This document shows positions 16,561-25,004 of a DNA stretch of 64,000 bases, one piece after another. Under the pieces are notes generated by a model. It was not told where the DNA came from. It was given only the letters and a program-made list of their open reading frames with translations, and made no database searches. The stretch's first letter is position 1, and each line of letters starts with the position of its first letter. The position numbers and the translations under genes were made by a program. This DNA comes from an uncultured Thermanaerothrix sp. Lineage in GTDB: Bacteria; Chloroflexota; Anaerolineae; Anaerolineales; Anaerolineaceae. The stretch lies in assembly GCF_938028735.1 (NCBI RefSeq), contig NZ_CALIMF010000015.1, positions 62,001 to 126,000 of the forward strand, written 5' to 3'.

Positions 16561-17985
16561 ATGTGGCGACAGTATGTTAGTGCGGCTTCGTTGGAAGATG
16601 TATTGCGGGTTTTGGCTGAAAAACGTGAAAAAGCGCGGGTAGTGGCTGGGGCAACCGATCTGATTTTGGAGATTGAGCGAGGGGTTCGAAAAGGCATTGA
16701 AACCCTGGTTGATGTAACCCGTATTCCTAACCTGGATCAAATTATACTGGATGAGGACGGAAATCTTCACCTGGGACCGCTGGTGACTCATAACCACTGT
16801 GTGGCTTCCAAGTTGATTCGGGAGTATGCGTTGCCCCTAGCCCAGGCTACCTGGGAAGTGGGCTCGCCGCAGATTCGCAACCGCGGTACGATTGCCGGTA
16901 ACCTGATCACTGCTTCGCCGGCTAATGATACCATTACCCCACTTATGGCGCTGGGGGCTAAAGTGCGTTTGCGCTCGCTTCGAGGGGAGCGTGTGGTGGC
17001 CTTGCGGGATTTCTACACTGGTGTGAGGCGCACTGTACTTGAGCCGGACGAAATGCTGGTGGATATTATATTCCCCGCCTTGAAACCTAATCAACGTGGT
17101 GTTTTCCTGAAATACGCACTGCGTCGAGCGCAAGCCATCTCGGTGGTTAACGCGGCCATGGTGCTAACCCTTGAGGCGGGGCAAGTGAAGCAGGCGGCGA
17201 TCACGTTAGGGGCGGTTGCTCCTACTATCATCCACGCTCATGAGGCTGAATCTTACTTGGTAGGACGGTCTTTAGACGTCGAGACGATCCAATACGCGGC
17301 TGAGTTGGCCATGCAGGCTGCGCGTCCCATCTCAGATATCCGTGGATCTGCCGAGTATCGGCGTTACATGGTGGGCGTTTTGGTGCGGCGGGGCTTGGCG
17401 GCCATTGCTCAGGGGCGCGAACATGGCAATTTGCCTGCTTCACCGGTGTTGCTGTGGGGTAGTGCGGTACCCAATAGCCGCACTTTGCAAGAGACTGTTG
17501 TTCACGCGCCGGATTCTCCAATTCGGACCACCATCAACGGAAAAGTTTATGAATTCACGACAGGACAAAATAAAACCCTTCTGCGCCTGCTGCGAGAAGA
17601 AGCAGGCCTGATTGGCACGAAAGAGGGGTGCGCAGAGGGTGAATGCGGCGCTTGCACTGTGTTTCTGGATGGTGTGGCCGTGATGAGTTGTATGGTCCCA
17701 GCAGTGCGGGCACATCTCGCTGAGATTCGCACCATTGAGGGGATTGCAACCGATGACCGATTGCACCCTGTTCAGCAGGCCTTTGTGGAGGAAGGCGCTG
17801 TACAATGTGGCTACTGCACCCCAGGATTCATTATGTCAGCGGTCAAATTGCTTGAGGAAAAGCCGCGTCCCTCGGTTGAGGACATTCAGTATGCTATCAC
17901 TGGTAATTTGTGCCGGTGCACTGGGTATTACAAGATCATTCAGGCCATTGAGCGCGCAGCGGAGCAACAAGCAGAGGGGATTTGA
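16561..17985 (+). CDS. Fused FAD-binding and [2Fe-2S] subunit of a molybdenum hydroxylase (FAD domain first)
   Basis: A 474-residue fusion of the medium and small subunits in reversed order. Residues 1-290 form the FAD domain (VVAGATDLILEIERG, IRNRGTIAGNLITASPAND). After a linker, residues 320-474 form the complete two-cluster ferredoxin module, with Cys357, 362, 365, 377 for one cluster and Cys416, 419, 451, 453 for the other. Classical xanthine dehydrogenase chains place the Fe-S domains before FAD, so this order is notable. It has GGAGG before its ATG. It should partner with the molybdenum subunit two genes downstream. A small membrane protein gene begins on its stop codon (TGATG). Confidence 0.88.
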   Translation: MWRQYVSAASLEDVLRVLAEKREKARVVAGATDLILEIERGVRKGIETLVDVTRIPNLDQIILDEDGNLHLGPLVTHNHCVASKLIREYALPLAQATWEVGSPQIRNRGTIAGNLITASPANDTITPLMALGAKVRLRSLRGERVVALRDFYTGVRRTVLEPDEMLVDIIFPALKPNQRGVFLKYALRRAQAISVVNAAMVLTLEAGQVKQAAITLGAVAPTIIHAHEAESYLVGRSLDVETIQYAAELAMQAARPISDIRGSAEYRRYMVGVLVRRGLAAIAQGREHGNLPASPVLLWGSAVPNSRTLQETVVHAPDSPIRTTINGKVYEFTTGQNKTLLRLLREEAGLIGTKEGCAEGECGACTVFLDGVAVMSCMVPAVRAHLAEIRTIEGIATDDRLHPVQQAFVEEGAVQCGYCTPGFIMSAVKLLEEKPRPSVEDIQYAITGNLCRCTGYYKIIQAIERAAEQQAEGI

Positions 17986-18362
17986 TGGGTAAGTATACCG
18001 ACTACAAACGTCAACCGTCGTTGAATGAGCGTGAAGCCAATTCGAAACTGCACCCCATTTGGCAAGGCGTAGGCTTTGGGCTGATGATTCTTACGCCGGT
18101 GCTGGGTTACTTCGGTGCGCTGGTACTCCTGGATGAAAATGCGCGTCAGGGTTGGGTAGCGATCCCTGCCGATTTACTGGCGCCAGGGGCCGATCCTCTT
18201 TTATATGTGAAGATCATTTTGACGATTGCATTGATGCTGATCATCTTCACGTTATTTCAGCTGATCACTTACGTACTTTACCGTCTGTTTGGCCCTTCAC
18301 GGTATGGACCGCTTGATATACCCCCCGTTGCTTATCCGAAACGTAGTAAGAAGCGGCGGTAA
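17985..18362 (+). CDS. Small two-helix membrane protein of the hydroxylase operon
   Basis: A 125-residue protein I do not recognise. It has a polar N-terminus (about 1-25), a hydrophobic helix around residues 28-50, a short outside loop rich in Ala, Asp and Pro, a second helix around 73-98, and a basic tail ending in KRSKKRR. The ATG overlaps the stop of the FAD/Fe-S gene by one base, and GAGGGG precedes it. It is followed after 20 bases by the molybdenum subunit. Its place between two subunits of one enzyme suggests a membrane anchor or electron-transfer partner, but nothing in the sequence (no heme or Fe-S motif) proves this. Confidence 0.75.
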   Translation: MGKYTDYKRQPSLNEREANSKLHPIWQGVGFGLMILTPVLGYFGALVLLDENARQGWVAIPADLLAPGADPLLYVKIILTIALMLIIFTLFQLITYVLYRLFGPSRYGPLDIPPVAYPKRSKKRR

Positions 18363-18382
18363 CAAGTTTAGGAGAATGCACT

Positions 18383-20605
18383 ATGAGCACCTACATTGGA
18401 CAATCGGTGACCCGACTGGACGCGGTGGCCAAGGTTAAGGGCGAGGCACTTTATCCGGGCGATTTCAATTTTCCCAATCAAGCATACATGAAAATTCTGT
18501 TTGCCAATCGCCCTCATGCGCGCATTAAGGCAATTGATGTGTCAGAGGCCCTAAGGATTGAGGGGGTGTTAGCCGTATTTACGGCTGCGGATGTGCCCGT
18601 AAACGAATATGGTTTGATTATTCCTGATCAACCTGTTCTATGTGGGCCTGGTTCAAGCAAGCCTTTTGCCGACCGAGTGCGCTTTGTTGGAGATCAGGTA
18701 GCATTGGTGGTGGCAGAAAGTGAGGTTGTTGCTGAGAAAGCCCTACATGCTATTCGCGTAGATTATGAGGATTTGCCAATTGTGACGGATCCGCGGGAGG
18801 CGATGCGAGAAGGTGCTCCGTTGCTTCATCCGGACAAGGGATCCAATGTGTTTTGCCGTTATCGGATCCGCAAGGGCGATGTGGAAAAAGCTTTTGCCCA
18901 AGCCGACGTGATTGTGGAGGGATATTACGAGACGCCGTTTCAAGAACACGCCTATCTACAACCCGAAGCTGGTGTCGCTTACATCGACGAAGAAGAGCGT
19001 GTGACCGTGGTGGTGGCCGGACAGTGGTCGCATGAAGACCGCGAACAGATTGCTCATGCGCTTAACCTCCCCGAAGATCAAGTGCGGGTCATTTACCCAG
19101 CGATAGGTGGCGCGTTTGGTGGGCGCGAGGATATGTCAGTGCAGATTGTACTAGCCCTAGCTGCCTGGCGGTTGCATCAGCGTGGGATCAACCGTCCGGT
19201 CAAAATTGTCTGGTCGCGTGAAGAGTCCATCATTGGTCACCATAAACGCCACCCTTACTATATCCGGGCCAAGTGGGGGGCTACCCGTGAGGGCAAAGTC
19301 ATTGCAGCCGAAGTTGAGTTGATTGCAGATGGTGGCGCCTATGCTTACACTTCAACAAAAGTTTTAGGCAATGCGACCCTTCTCTGTACCGGTGCTTACA
19401 ACATTCCAAACGTAAAGGTGGATTCTTACGCGGTCTACACCAATAATATTCCTACTGGTGCTTTTCGTGGTTTTGGTGGACCCCAAGCCATCTTTGCGGC
19501 TGAGTCCCAAATGAACAAATTGGCGGAAGCCCTTGGAATGGATCCGGTTGAGATTCGGATGCGTAATCTGCTGGATGAGGGTGATTTGCTTTCAGTGGGA
19601 ACCCCTATCCCAAAGGGGGTGAGTATCAAGCAGGTTGTTGAGGCCTGTGCGCTTGCAGCGGGATGGGAGAAAACAGATCGAGGGTGGCAGCGGCCAGCGG
19701 GATATGTGTGGAATGTTGAGGGTGCGCCTAACCTACGTCGCAGCATTGGTTTTGCGTGTGGTTTTAAGAACGTGGGTTTTTCATTCGGCGCACCAGAAAA
19801 CTGTTGGGCTATCATTGAGCTAGAAGGCAATGCTGAAATTGAGAAGGCTACGCTCTACCATGCGGGTGCAGATGTGGGGCAGGGAGCCCACACGGTTTTT
19901 GTTCAAATGGCGGCAGAGGCTCTGGGTTTGCCGCTTGATAAAGTCTCGCTGGTGGCCTCGGATACAGCCTATACGCTTAATTCAGGAAGTGCGTCTGCTT
20001 CACGTTTGACTTTCATGGCGGGTAACGCCATTCGAGGAGCGGCTCAGCTTGCTCTTGAGCAATGGCGCAACGAGGAGCGACCGGCTCGTGCAGTCTATCA
20101 ATACCGTCCGCCTAAAACGACACCGTTTGACCCTGAAACAGGCAAATCAGAACCCAATTTTGCCTATGGGTACGTGGCTGAAGCGGTTGAGGTTGAAGTG
20201 GATCTTGAAACTGGGCAAATGCGCTTAATCAATGTTTGGTGTGCGGATGATGTGGGCAAAGCCGTCAATCCTCAGCAAGTACAAGGGCAGATTGAAGGCG
20301 CCGTGGTACAGGCGGCAGGCTATGCTTTACTAGAGAACTTTATCATACAAGAAGGACAGGTATTGACCAAGACCCTTTCAACATATTTGATCCCTACCGT
20401 GTTGGATATCCCAGAGAAGGTTGAGTCACTCATTGTTGAGTATCCTGATCCTATTGGACCTTGGGGAGCGCGTGGAATGGCTGAGATGCCTTACTTGCCA
20501 TTAGCACCGGCTGTCTCCGCTGCCTTGCGCTACGCAACCGGGACATGGTACGATGCTTTTCCCTATACACCTGAACGTGTTTGCCAAGGATTGCAGACCA
20601 AATAG
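18383..20605 (+). CDS. Molybdenum hydroxylase large (molybdopterin-binding) subunit
   Basis: A 740-residue stand-alone large subunit of the xanthine dehydrogenase family. It has the a/b hammerhead domain (about 20-125, [20 protein letters not shown]) and then the molybdopterin domains with [38 protein letters not shown] and the catalytic-glutamate region [15 protein letters not shown] near the C-terminus. GQGAHT is the canonical glutamine-bearing motif near molybdenum. It has AGGAG before its start. The FAD/Fe-S fusion two genes upstream should complete the enzyme, giving a second hydroxylase in the operon, distinct from the XdhD-like one. Substrate cannot be read from the sequence. Confidence 0.9.
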   Translation: MSTYIGQSVTRLDAVAKVKGEALYPGDFNFPNQAYMKILFANRPHARIKAIDVSEALRIEGVLAVFTAADVPVNEYGLIIPDQPVLCGPGSSKPFADRVRFVGDQVALVVAESEVVAEKALHAIRVDYEDLPIVTDPREAMREGAPLLHPDKGSNVFCRYRIRKGDVEKAFAQADVIVEGYYETPFQEHAYLQPEAGVAYIDEEERVTVVVAGQWSHEDREQIAHALNLPEDQVRVIYPAIGGAFGGREDMSVQIVLALAAWRLHQRGINRPVKIVWSREESIIGHHKRHPYYIRAKWGATREGKVIAAEVELIADGGAYAYTSTKVLGNATLLCTGAYNIPNVKVDSYAVYTNNIPTGAFRGFGGPQAIFAAESQMNKLAEALGMDPVEIRMRNLLDEGDLLSVGTPIPKGVSIKQVVEACALAAGWEKTDRGWQRPAGYVWNVEGAPNLRRSIGFACGFKNVGFSFGAPENCWAIIELEGNAEIEKATLYHAGADVGQGAHTVFVQMAAEALGLPLDKVSLVASDTAYTLNSGSASASRLTFMAGNAIRGAAQLALEQWRNEERPARAVYQYRPPKTTPFDPETGKSEPNFAYGYVAEAVEVEVDLETGQMRLINVWCADDVGKAVNPQQVQGQIEGAVVQAAGYALLENFIIQEGQVLTKTLSTYLIPTVLDIPEKVESLIVEYPDPIGPWGARGMAEMPYLPLAPAVSAALRYATGTWYDAFPYTPERVCQGLQTK

Positions 20606-20607
20606 CG

Positions 20608-20640
20608 ATCTGGAGGATGGATTTCTCCCATCCCCCAGAT
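20608..20640 (+). other. Intercistronic hairpin before yqeB
   Basis: ATCTGG (20608-20613) pairs with CCAGAT (20635-20640), and GATGG pairs with CCATC inside. No T run follows. It may attenuate or stabilise the message between the structural and maturation genes. Confidence 0.35.
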
Positions 20641-20667
20641 TCCAGATTAAGGTAAGGTTATCTGCTG

Positions 20668-21498
20668 ATGCCGTTACGGGTTTTGGTGCGTGGTGGTGGT
20701 GATTTAGGAAGTGGCGTGGTGATGCGGTTGCACCAGGCGGGTTTTTGGGTTTTGGTCACTGAATTAGAAAAGCCCTTGGTGGTACGACGAAAGGTGGCTT
20801 TTGCGGAAGCCATTTATGCTGGCAAGACGCACGTTGAAGAGATTCGCGCGCGGCGAGTTTTCACTGCGGATGAAGCCTATAAATGTTTTATGCAGGGTGA
20901 AGTACCGGTAGTTGTGGATCCAGAAGCAAGGGCACGGATCTGGTTTAAGCCACATGTGCTTGTGGATGCGCGTTTGACCAAAAAGGGTTCGGATCTGCCT
21001 CATCCTGCTGCACCTTTGGTTATTGGAATTGGCCCCGGCTTTGTGGCCGGTCATGATTGCCACGTTGTCATCGAGTCTATGCGCGGACATACTCTAGGGC
21101 GCCTTTATTGGGAAGGGAGCACCGAGCCAGATACAGGTATTCCCGAAAGCGTAGGCGGCTATGATGCACAACGGGTGTTACGAGCGCCGGTTGAGGGTAT
21201 TCTGCAAGCCTATGTCGACATCGGGGATGTAGTCAAGCAAGGTCAGCTTATTGCAAAGGTGAACGGTGGTGAGGTCTGCGCACCTTTTGATGGTGTGATT
21301 CGAGGGTTGGTGGCAAATGGTCTGCATGTTACTCAAGGGATGAAAATCGGGGATCTCGATCCGCGGAGGAATCCGAAATACTGTTATTTGGTTTCGGACA
21401 AATCTTTGGCCATCGGTGGGGCGGCTTTGGCGGCTATTCTTTCGGTGCCATCTCTGAGATCTGTGCTTTATGGTGATGATGGCTGGTCATGGATATAG
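20668..21498 (+). CDS. yqeB: YqeB / EF2563-family selenium-dependent molybdenum hydroxylase system protein
   Basis: A 276-residue protein with the family opening RVLVRGGGDLGSGVVMRLHQAGF, followed by ELEKPLVVRRKVAFAEAIY. A C-terminal half resembles a biotinyl/lipoyl-like barrel (APVEGILQAYVDIGDVVKQGQLIAKVNG). YqeB is one of the two accessory factors that mark genomes using a non-selenocysteine, labile selenium in molybdenum hydroxylases; its biochemical role is unresolved. Its last ten bases overlap the next gene, whose N-terminus is the other marker (YqeC). This is the strongest sign that the hydroxylases upstream need selenium. Confidence 0.88.
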   Translation: MPLRVLVRGGGDLGSGVVMRLHQAGFWVLVTELEKPLVVRRKVAFAEAIYAGKTHVEEIRARRVFTADEAYKCFMQGEVPVVVDPEARARIWFKPHVLVDARLTKKGSDLPHPAAPLVIGIGPGFVAGHDCHVVIESMRGHTLGRLYWEGSTEPDTGIPESVGGYDAQRVLRAPVEGILQAYVDIGDVVKQGQLIAKVNGGEVCAPFDGVIRGLVANGLHVTQGMKIGDLDPRRNPKYCYLVSDKSLAIGGAALAAILSVPSLRSVLYGDDGWSWI

Positions 21499-22847
21499 GA
21501 CGTGCTCTAAGGGCGACCCGTCGTTCCAAAGTGGCGCTCGTTGGATCGGGAGGTAAAACAACCGCGCTGTTTGCTCTAGCCAGGTCTCTGGAAGGCCCTG
21601 TAATTGTTACAAATAGTGCTCATTTGGGACGCCACCAAGCGTCACTGGCCGATCGTCACGTTGTTGTTAGGTCTCTTGAAGAAGTGGATACGGTTTTTTC
21701 TTCATTGGGGAAGGGGGTGACTCTGATCACTGGTATAGAGCAAGGGAACGGGCGACTGATTGGGCCTTCACCAACTTTGCTGGAACGAATTTGTTACCAT
21801 GCTGAAAGATTGCACCTCCCAGTCATCATCGAAGCCGATGGATCGCGGATGCGTCCGCTTAAAGCGCCTGCAGAACACGAGCCCCCAATTCCTGAGTGGG
21901 TGGATATGGTGGTTGTGGTGTGTGGTCTTTCGGGGGTGGGTAAGCCTTTGAGCGATGTAACGGTGTTCCGCCCCGAGATTTTTGGTCAGCGAACGGGGCT
22001 AGCGATGGGGCAGCCGGTAACATCGTCTACCTTGATCAAGTATCTCTTGCACCCTCAAGGTGGCCTAAAGAATATTCCGGGTAATGCAAGGCGGATTGTT
22101 CTTTTGAATCAGTGGGATGAATGCGCTTTCGAAGACCAAACAATGCTTTTACAAAATCTGTTTTGCCTTCACCAAGCCTACGACAGCATTGTATTAGGTA
22201 ACGTTATTCGCGGCGGTTTGGATGCCGTTATTGCTGTCCACGAGCCTGTTGCAGGTATCGTTTTGGCAGCAGGAGCATCCCAGCGGTTGGGGGTCCCCAA
22301 GCAATTGTTACCCTGGAAAGGGAAACCTCTTGTTCGAAAGGTAGCAGAGACGGCTTTAGAAGCGCATCTTTCCCCGGTAATTGTGGTGGTTGGTGCCTTG
22401 GTCGAGCCGATTCAGCAGGCCCTAGTTAACCTGCCGGTGCAGATTGTGGTGAACTCCAGATGGCAAGAAGGAGTTTCAACCTCAGTGATTTGTGGCCTTG
22501 AGACATTGCCCATCAACACTGGTGCCGCATTTTTTCTGTTGAGCGATCAACCCTATCTTTCTACAGACCTCATTCATGCCTTGAGAGAGAGACACGCGTA
22601 CACTTTGGCGCCGATTGTGGCCCCCTTTGTTAAGGGGCAGCGCGCCAATCCAGTGTTGTTTGACCGTGTGACGTTTCCTGCGTTGTCACAGTTGCAGGGC
22701 GATGTAGGAGGCCGAGCCATTTTTGGTCAATTCCCGGTTTTGCCTTTAGAATGGGCAGACGAACGCATCTTATTGGATATTGACCAACCTGTGGATTGGG
22801 ATCAAGTTCAGAAAATGGAGCGAAAAAGGTATGGGAGCGCGGGTTAA
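21489..22847 (+). CDS. YqeC - MocA fusion: selenium-dependent hydroxylase accessory factor plus molybdopterin nucleotidyltransferase
   Basis: A 452-residue fusion of two proteins usually encoded separately. Residues 1-245 are YqeC: P-loop-like GSGGKTT (19-25), TNSAHLGRHQ, EADGSRMRPLKAPAEHEPP (115-133) and VCGLSGVGKPL. Residues 254-450 are a MocA-type nucleotidyltransferase with AGIVLAAGASQRLGVPKQLL and LLSDQPYL. MocA transfers CMP to molybdopterin to give the cytosine dinucleotide cofactor. Together the domains point to maturation of selenium-dependent hydroxylases using a dinucleotide form of the cofactor. The end overlaps the next gene, which encodes a second MocA-like protein. Confidence 0.87.
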   Translation: MDIGRALRATRRSKVALVGSGGKTTALFALARSLEGPVIVTNSAHLGRHQASLADRHVVVRSLEEVDTVFSSLGKGVTLITGIEQGNGRLIGPSPTLLERICYHAERLHLPVIIEADGSRMRPLKAPAEHEPPIPEWVDMVVVVCGLSGVGKPLSDVTVFRPEIFGQRTGLAMGQPVTSSTLIKYLLHPQGGLKNIPGNARRIVLLNQWDECAFEDQTMLLQNLFCLHQAYDSIVLGNVIRGGLDAVIAVHEPVAGIVLAAGASQRLGVPKQLLPWKGKPLVRKVAETALEAHLSPVIVVVGALVEPIQQALVNLPVQIVVNSRWQEGVSTSVICGLETLPINTGAAFFLLSDQPYLSTDLIHALRERHAYTLAPIVAPFVKGQRANPVLFDRVTFPALSQLQGDVGGRAIFGQFPVLPLEWADERILLDIDQPVDWDQVQKMERKRYGSAG

Positions 22848-23454
22848 GATTGGTGCAGTGGTCTTGGCCGCCGGGCTTTCGCGGCGGATGGGGGCTCCGA
22901 AACTTTTGTTGCCTTGGGGGGAACGTACAGTCTTAGAGCAGGTGGTGGTTACGTTACGCGAAGGGGGGGTGGAAGACATTTGGGTTGTTACAGGGGGGTA
23001 TCGTGAGCAAGTAGAGAATTTATTAAGAGCACTGCCCTTTCTTGTTCATTCAGTCCACAATCCTGATTTTTCACAAGGGGAGATGATTTCATCCCTGAAG
23101 ATTGGGCTAAAAAACCTACCGCAAGACTTTGATGCCGCATTAATTGTTTTGGGGGATCAACCCCAAATCCAGAAAGACGTGATTTCCCGGTTACTCAATC
23201 TGTATGCCGAACGGAAGCCAATGCTGATCGTGCCAAGTTATCAAATGCGGCGTGGACATCCTTGGTTGGTAGATCGGCGGTTGTGGGACGACCTTATTGA
23301 GTTATCTGCAGGGCAAACTCTGCGAGACTTTCTTGCCCTTCACGCTAATGAAATTGACTACTTGGTGGTGGATACACCGAGTGTGATTCAGGATTTAGAT
23401 ACTCCGGAAGATTATGCACGTATGAAGCCATCCCAGACCCTTGGAAAGAATTAG
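22831..23454 (+). CDS. Second MocA-like molybdenum cofactor nucleotidyltransferase
   Basis: A 207-residue nucleotidyltransferase-fold protein that starts with the NTP-binding motif IGAVVLAAGLSRRMGAPKLLLPWG. It carries the metal-site aspartate in LIVLGDQPQI and the conserved MRRGHPWLVDRRLW. It is paralogous to the C-terminal half of the preceding fusion. The longer frame from 22780 is less likely: the ATG at 22831 follows AAAAGG and gives the family length. The 17-base overlap implies coupled translation. Two MocA-type domains in a row may serve two cofactors (cytosine versus another nucleotide) or two hydroxylases; which is unknown. Confidence 0.85.
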   Translation: MGARVKIGAVVLAAGLSRRMGAPKLLLPWGERTVLEQVVVTLREGGVEDIWVVTGGYREQVENLLRALPFLVHSVHNPDFSQGEMISSLKIGLKNLPQDFDAALIVLGDQPQIQKDVISRLLNLYAERKPMLIVPSYQMRRGHPWLVDRRLWDDLIELSAGQTLRDFLALHANEIDYLVVDTPSVIQDLDTPEDYARMKPSQTLGKN

Positions 23455-23495
23455 CACTATAATAAAACCAATTTAGTCTTCGGGGTTTGTTGACT

Positions 23496-24359
23496 ATGGG
23501 GATGGTTTCGCGCTGGTTCTTGGATTTTAATACGCTGCAATTGCAGGATTTGGGGCCGAAAGAGGGAACGCTGGATGCGATTACCCTTGAGTTTCCTCCA
23601 GGGGCCTACACCACGTTTCGCACATATCGAGGGTTTCATGTACTGCCACTGGAGCCCCATTTTCAGCGTCTAGAAAAAACACTATGTTTGCAAGGGTATT
23701 CTATACGCTTGCCTCGGAAGGCAATTCGATTGGGTGTTTACACCGCAATTAACCCTGCTAGCAACCGTGGGGATTATCGGGTGCGCTTGTTAGTACCTGT
23801 GGCTGAGAATGGGTTAGGATGTTATATTTTCGTTGAATCATTGGTTGTTCCAGCGGATTGGCTTTACAAAGAAGGCGCCTGGGCGGTCACTCGCTTTCTA
23901 ACCCGTGAGCAGCCAGAAGCTAAATCCAGTCAATTTATTTACCAGACGGTTGCGCTGCGCGAACAAGACTTAAAACGGCATCCCAGGATTAATGAGATCT
24001 TAATGATCAACGCATATGGAGAAATATTGGAGGGTTTATCGAGCAATTTCTTTGCTGTAAAGAAGGCTCAAATCCTTACAGCAGGTGAAGGTGTACTGCC
24101 AGGTGTGACGCGTTCAATGGTCATTGACATTGCTCGGCGCGCAGGGTTTCCGATACTCTTTTGCCCCCTAAAGATCAATGACATTGGGACGATTGACGAG
24201 GCATTCATCACTAGTAGTAGCCGGGGGGTGTTGCCCATAGTGCGTATAGATGAAAACGCCATTGGAAATGGCTATCCGGGACTAATAACACAAGCAATTG
24301 CATCTTTATACAATTTGTATATTGATCGGTCGCTTGAACCAATTTACTTAATGGAATGA
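23496..24359 (+). CDS. Aminotransferase class IV (BCAT / aminodeoxychorismate lyase family)
   Basis: About 287 residues with the fold-type IV PLP enzyme pattern. The PLP lysine is in EAKSSQF (about residue 149). ILEGLSSNFFAVK carries the conserved glutamate and Asn, LPGVTRSMVIDIAR binds the cofactor phosphate, and DEAFITSSSRGVLPI is the C-terminal motif. The family contains branched-chain aminotransferases, D-amino acid transaminases and 4-amino-4-deoxychorismate lyase; I cannot choose between them. Start choice is uncertain (TTG 23487, ATG 23496 or 23502), with no clear Shine-Dalgarno. Its 3' end overlaps the convergent DUF2007 gene by 12 bases, so no terminator separates them. Confidence 0.8.
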   Translation: MGMVSRWFLDFNTLQLQDLGPKEGTLDAITLEFPPGAYTTFRTYRGFHVLPLEPHFQRLEKTLCLQGYSIRLPRKAIRLGVYTAINPASNRGDYRVRLLVPVAENGLGCYIFVESLVVPADWLYKEGAWAVTRFLTREQPEAKSSQFIYQTVALREQDLKRHPRINEILMINAYGEILEGLSSNFFAVKKAQILTAGEGVLPGVTRSMVIDIARRAGFPILFCPLKINDIGTIDEAFITSSSRGVLPIVRIDENAIGNGYPGLITQAIASLYNLYIDRSLEPIYLME

Positions 24360-24653
24360 TTCAAGATCTGAGGCTGATTCATCTAAATTGGTGTCGTTAT
24401 TATTAAGAGCGGGGGCATCACCGCGATCCATGGCGGCAAGAAGTGCCCGTGCTTCAGGGGCTTGCTCTGCAGGCACAAGTACCCGGACTTCACCCAAGGG
24501 CCCAACTGTCAACCCGTAGACCGCGCCTGCACTCTCTTGATAAAGCAACACATTGAAGCCTGCGGCTTCCAGAAATCCGCGGATGATGTCGGCGTGGAGG
24601 CGGCCGTTTGCGCGGTATACCTCTTCATAAGGAGTGGATTCCGATGGGCTCAT
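24348..24653 (-). CDS. DUF2007-type small protein
   Basis: A 101-residue protein whose middle reads EEVYRANGRLHADIIRGFLEAAGFNVLLYQES and then VRVLVPAEQAPEARALLAA. This is the pattern of the DUF2007 (putative signal-transducing) domain, a small ferredoxin-like fold of unknown function. An acidic, Asn-rich tail follows. The start overlaps the stop of the preceding small gene (ATGA). It is the last gene of the minus-strand helicase-nuclease operon and ends inside the convergent aminotransferase gene. Confidence 0.8.
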   Translation of the reverse strand: MSPSESTPYEEVYRANGRLHADIIRGFLEAAGFNVLLYQESAGAVYGLTVGPLGEVRVLVPAEQAPEARALLAAMDRGDAPALNNNDTNLDESASDLESFH

Positions 24654-25000
24654 GATTTACCTTCCTGAGCGATTGTGTGGATCAGTGCCAGTATGGTATC
24701 TAGCCGTTGTTTGGCGTTCTGCAAAAGGCGATAGAATCGCATGTCCTCAGGGGCCAATGAAGCTCTGAGCTCTTCCATAGCCTCTTCAAGGTCTTTCCAA
24801 TGAGGATAATTTTCGGCCTGAGGGTTGCCTTGAAGGGCTTCAATGCTATGCTGTGTCACAAAAGCAGCATAGGCCTGAAACTGCTCATAGGCTCGGATAC
24901 ATAATGGGCAGTGGGACGGCTCATCCAGGTGAGCCGTTTTCTGGTGAATGATCTCCTTGCGCAGTTGAGAAAGAGGGGATTCGATCACAAGGTTCTCCAT
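24650..25000 (-). CDS. Small helical protein with a CPLC motif
   Basis: A 116-residue protein I do not recognise. It is mostly charged helix. One pair of cysteines (HCPLC, about residues 31-35, followed by IRAYEQFQAY) could bind a metal alone or as a dimer. The C-terminal half looks like an antiparallel coiled coil (EEAMEELRASLAPEDMRFYRLLQNAKQRLD). It begins four bases after the methyltransferase stop and overlaps the DUF2007 gene by four bases, so it is a regular operon member and very likely real. Confidence 0.7.
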   Translation of the reverse strand: MENLVIESPLSQLRKEIIHQKTAHLDEPSHCPLCIRAYEQFQAYAAFVTQHSIEALQGNPQAENYPHWKDLEEAMEELRASLAPEDMRFYRLLQNAKQRLDTILALIHTIAQEGKS

Positions 25001-25004
25001 GGGT

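Noticed and set aside
12714-20605. Selenocysteine (in-frame TGA) in the hydroxylases
   Set aside because: Neither Mo subunit frame contains an internal TGA; the selenium implied by YqeB/YqeC is the labile, non-selenocysteine kind.
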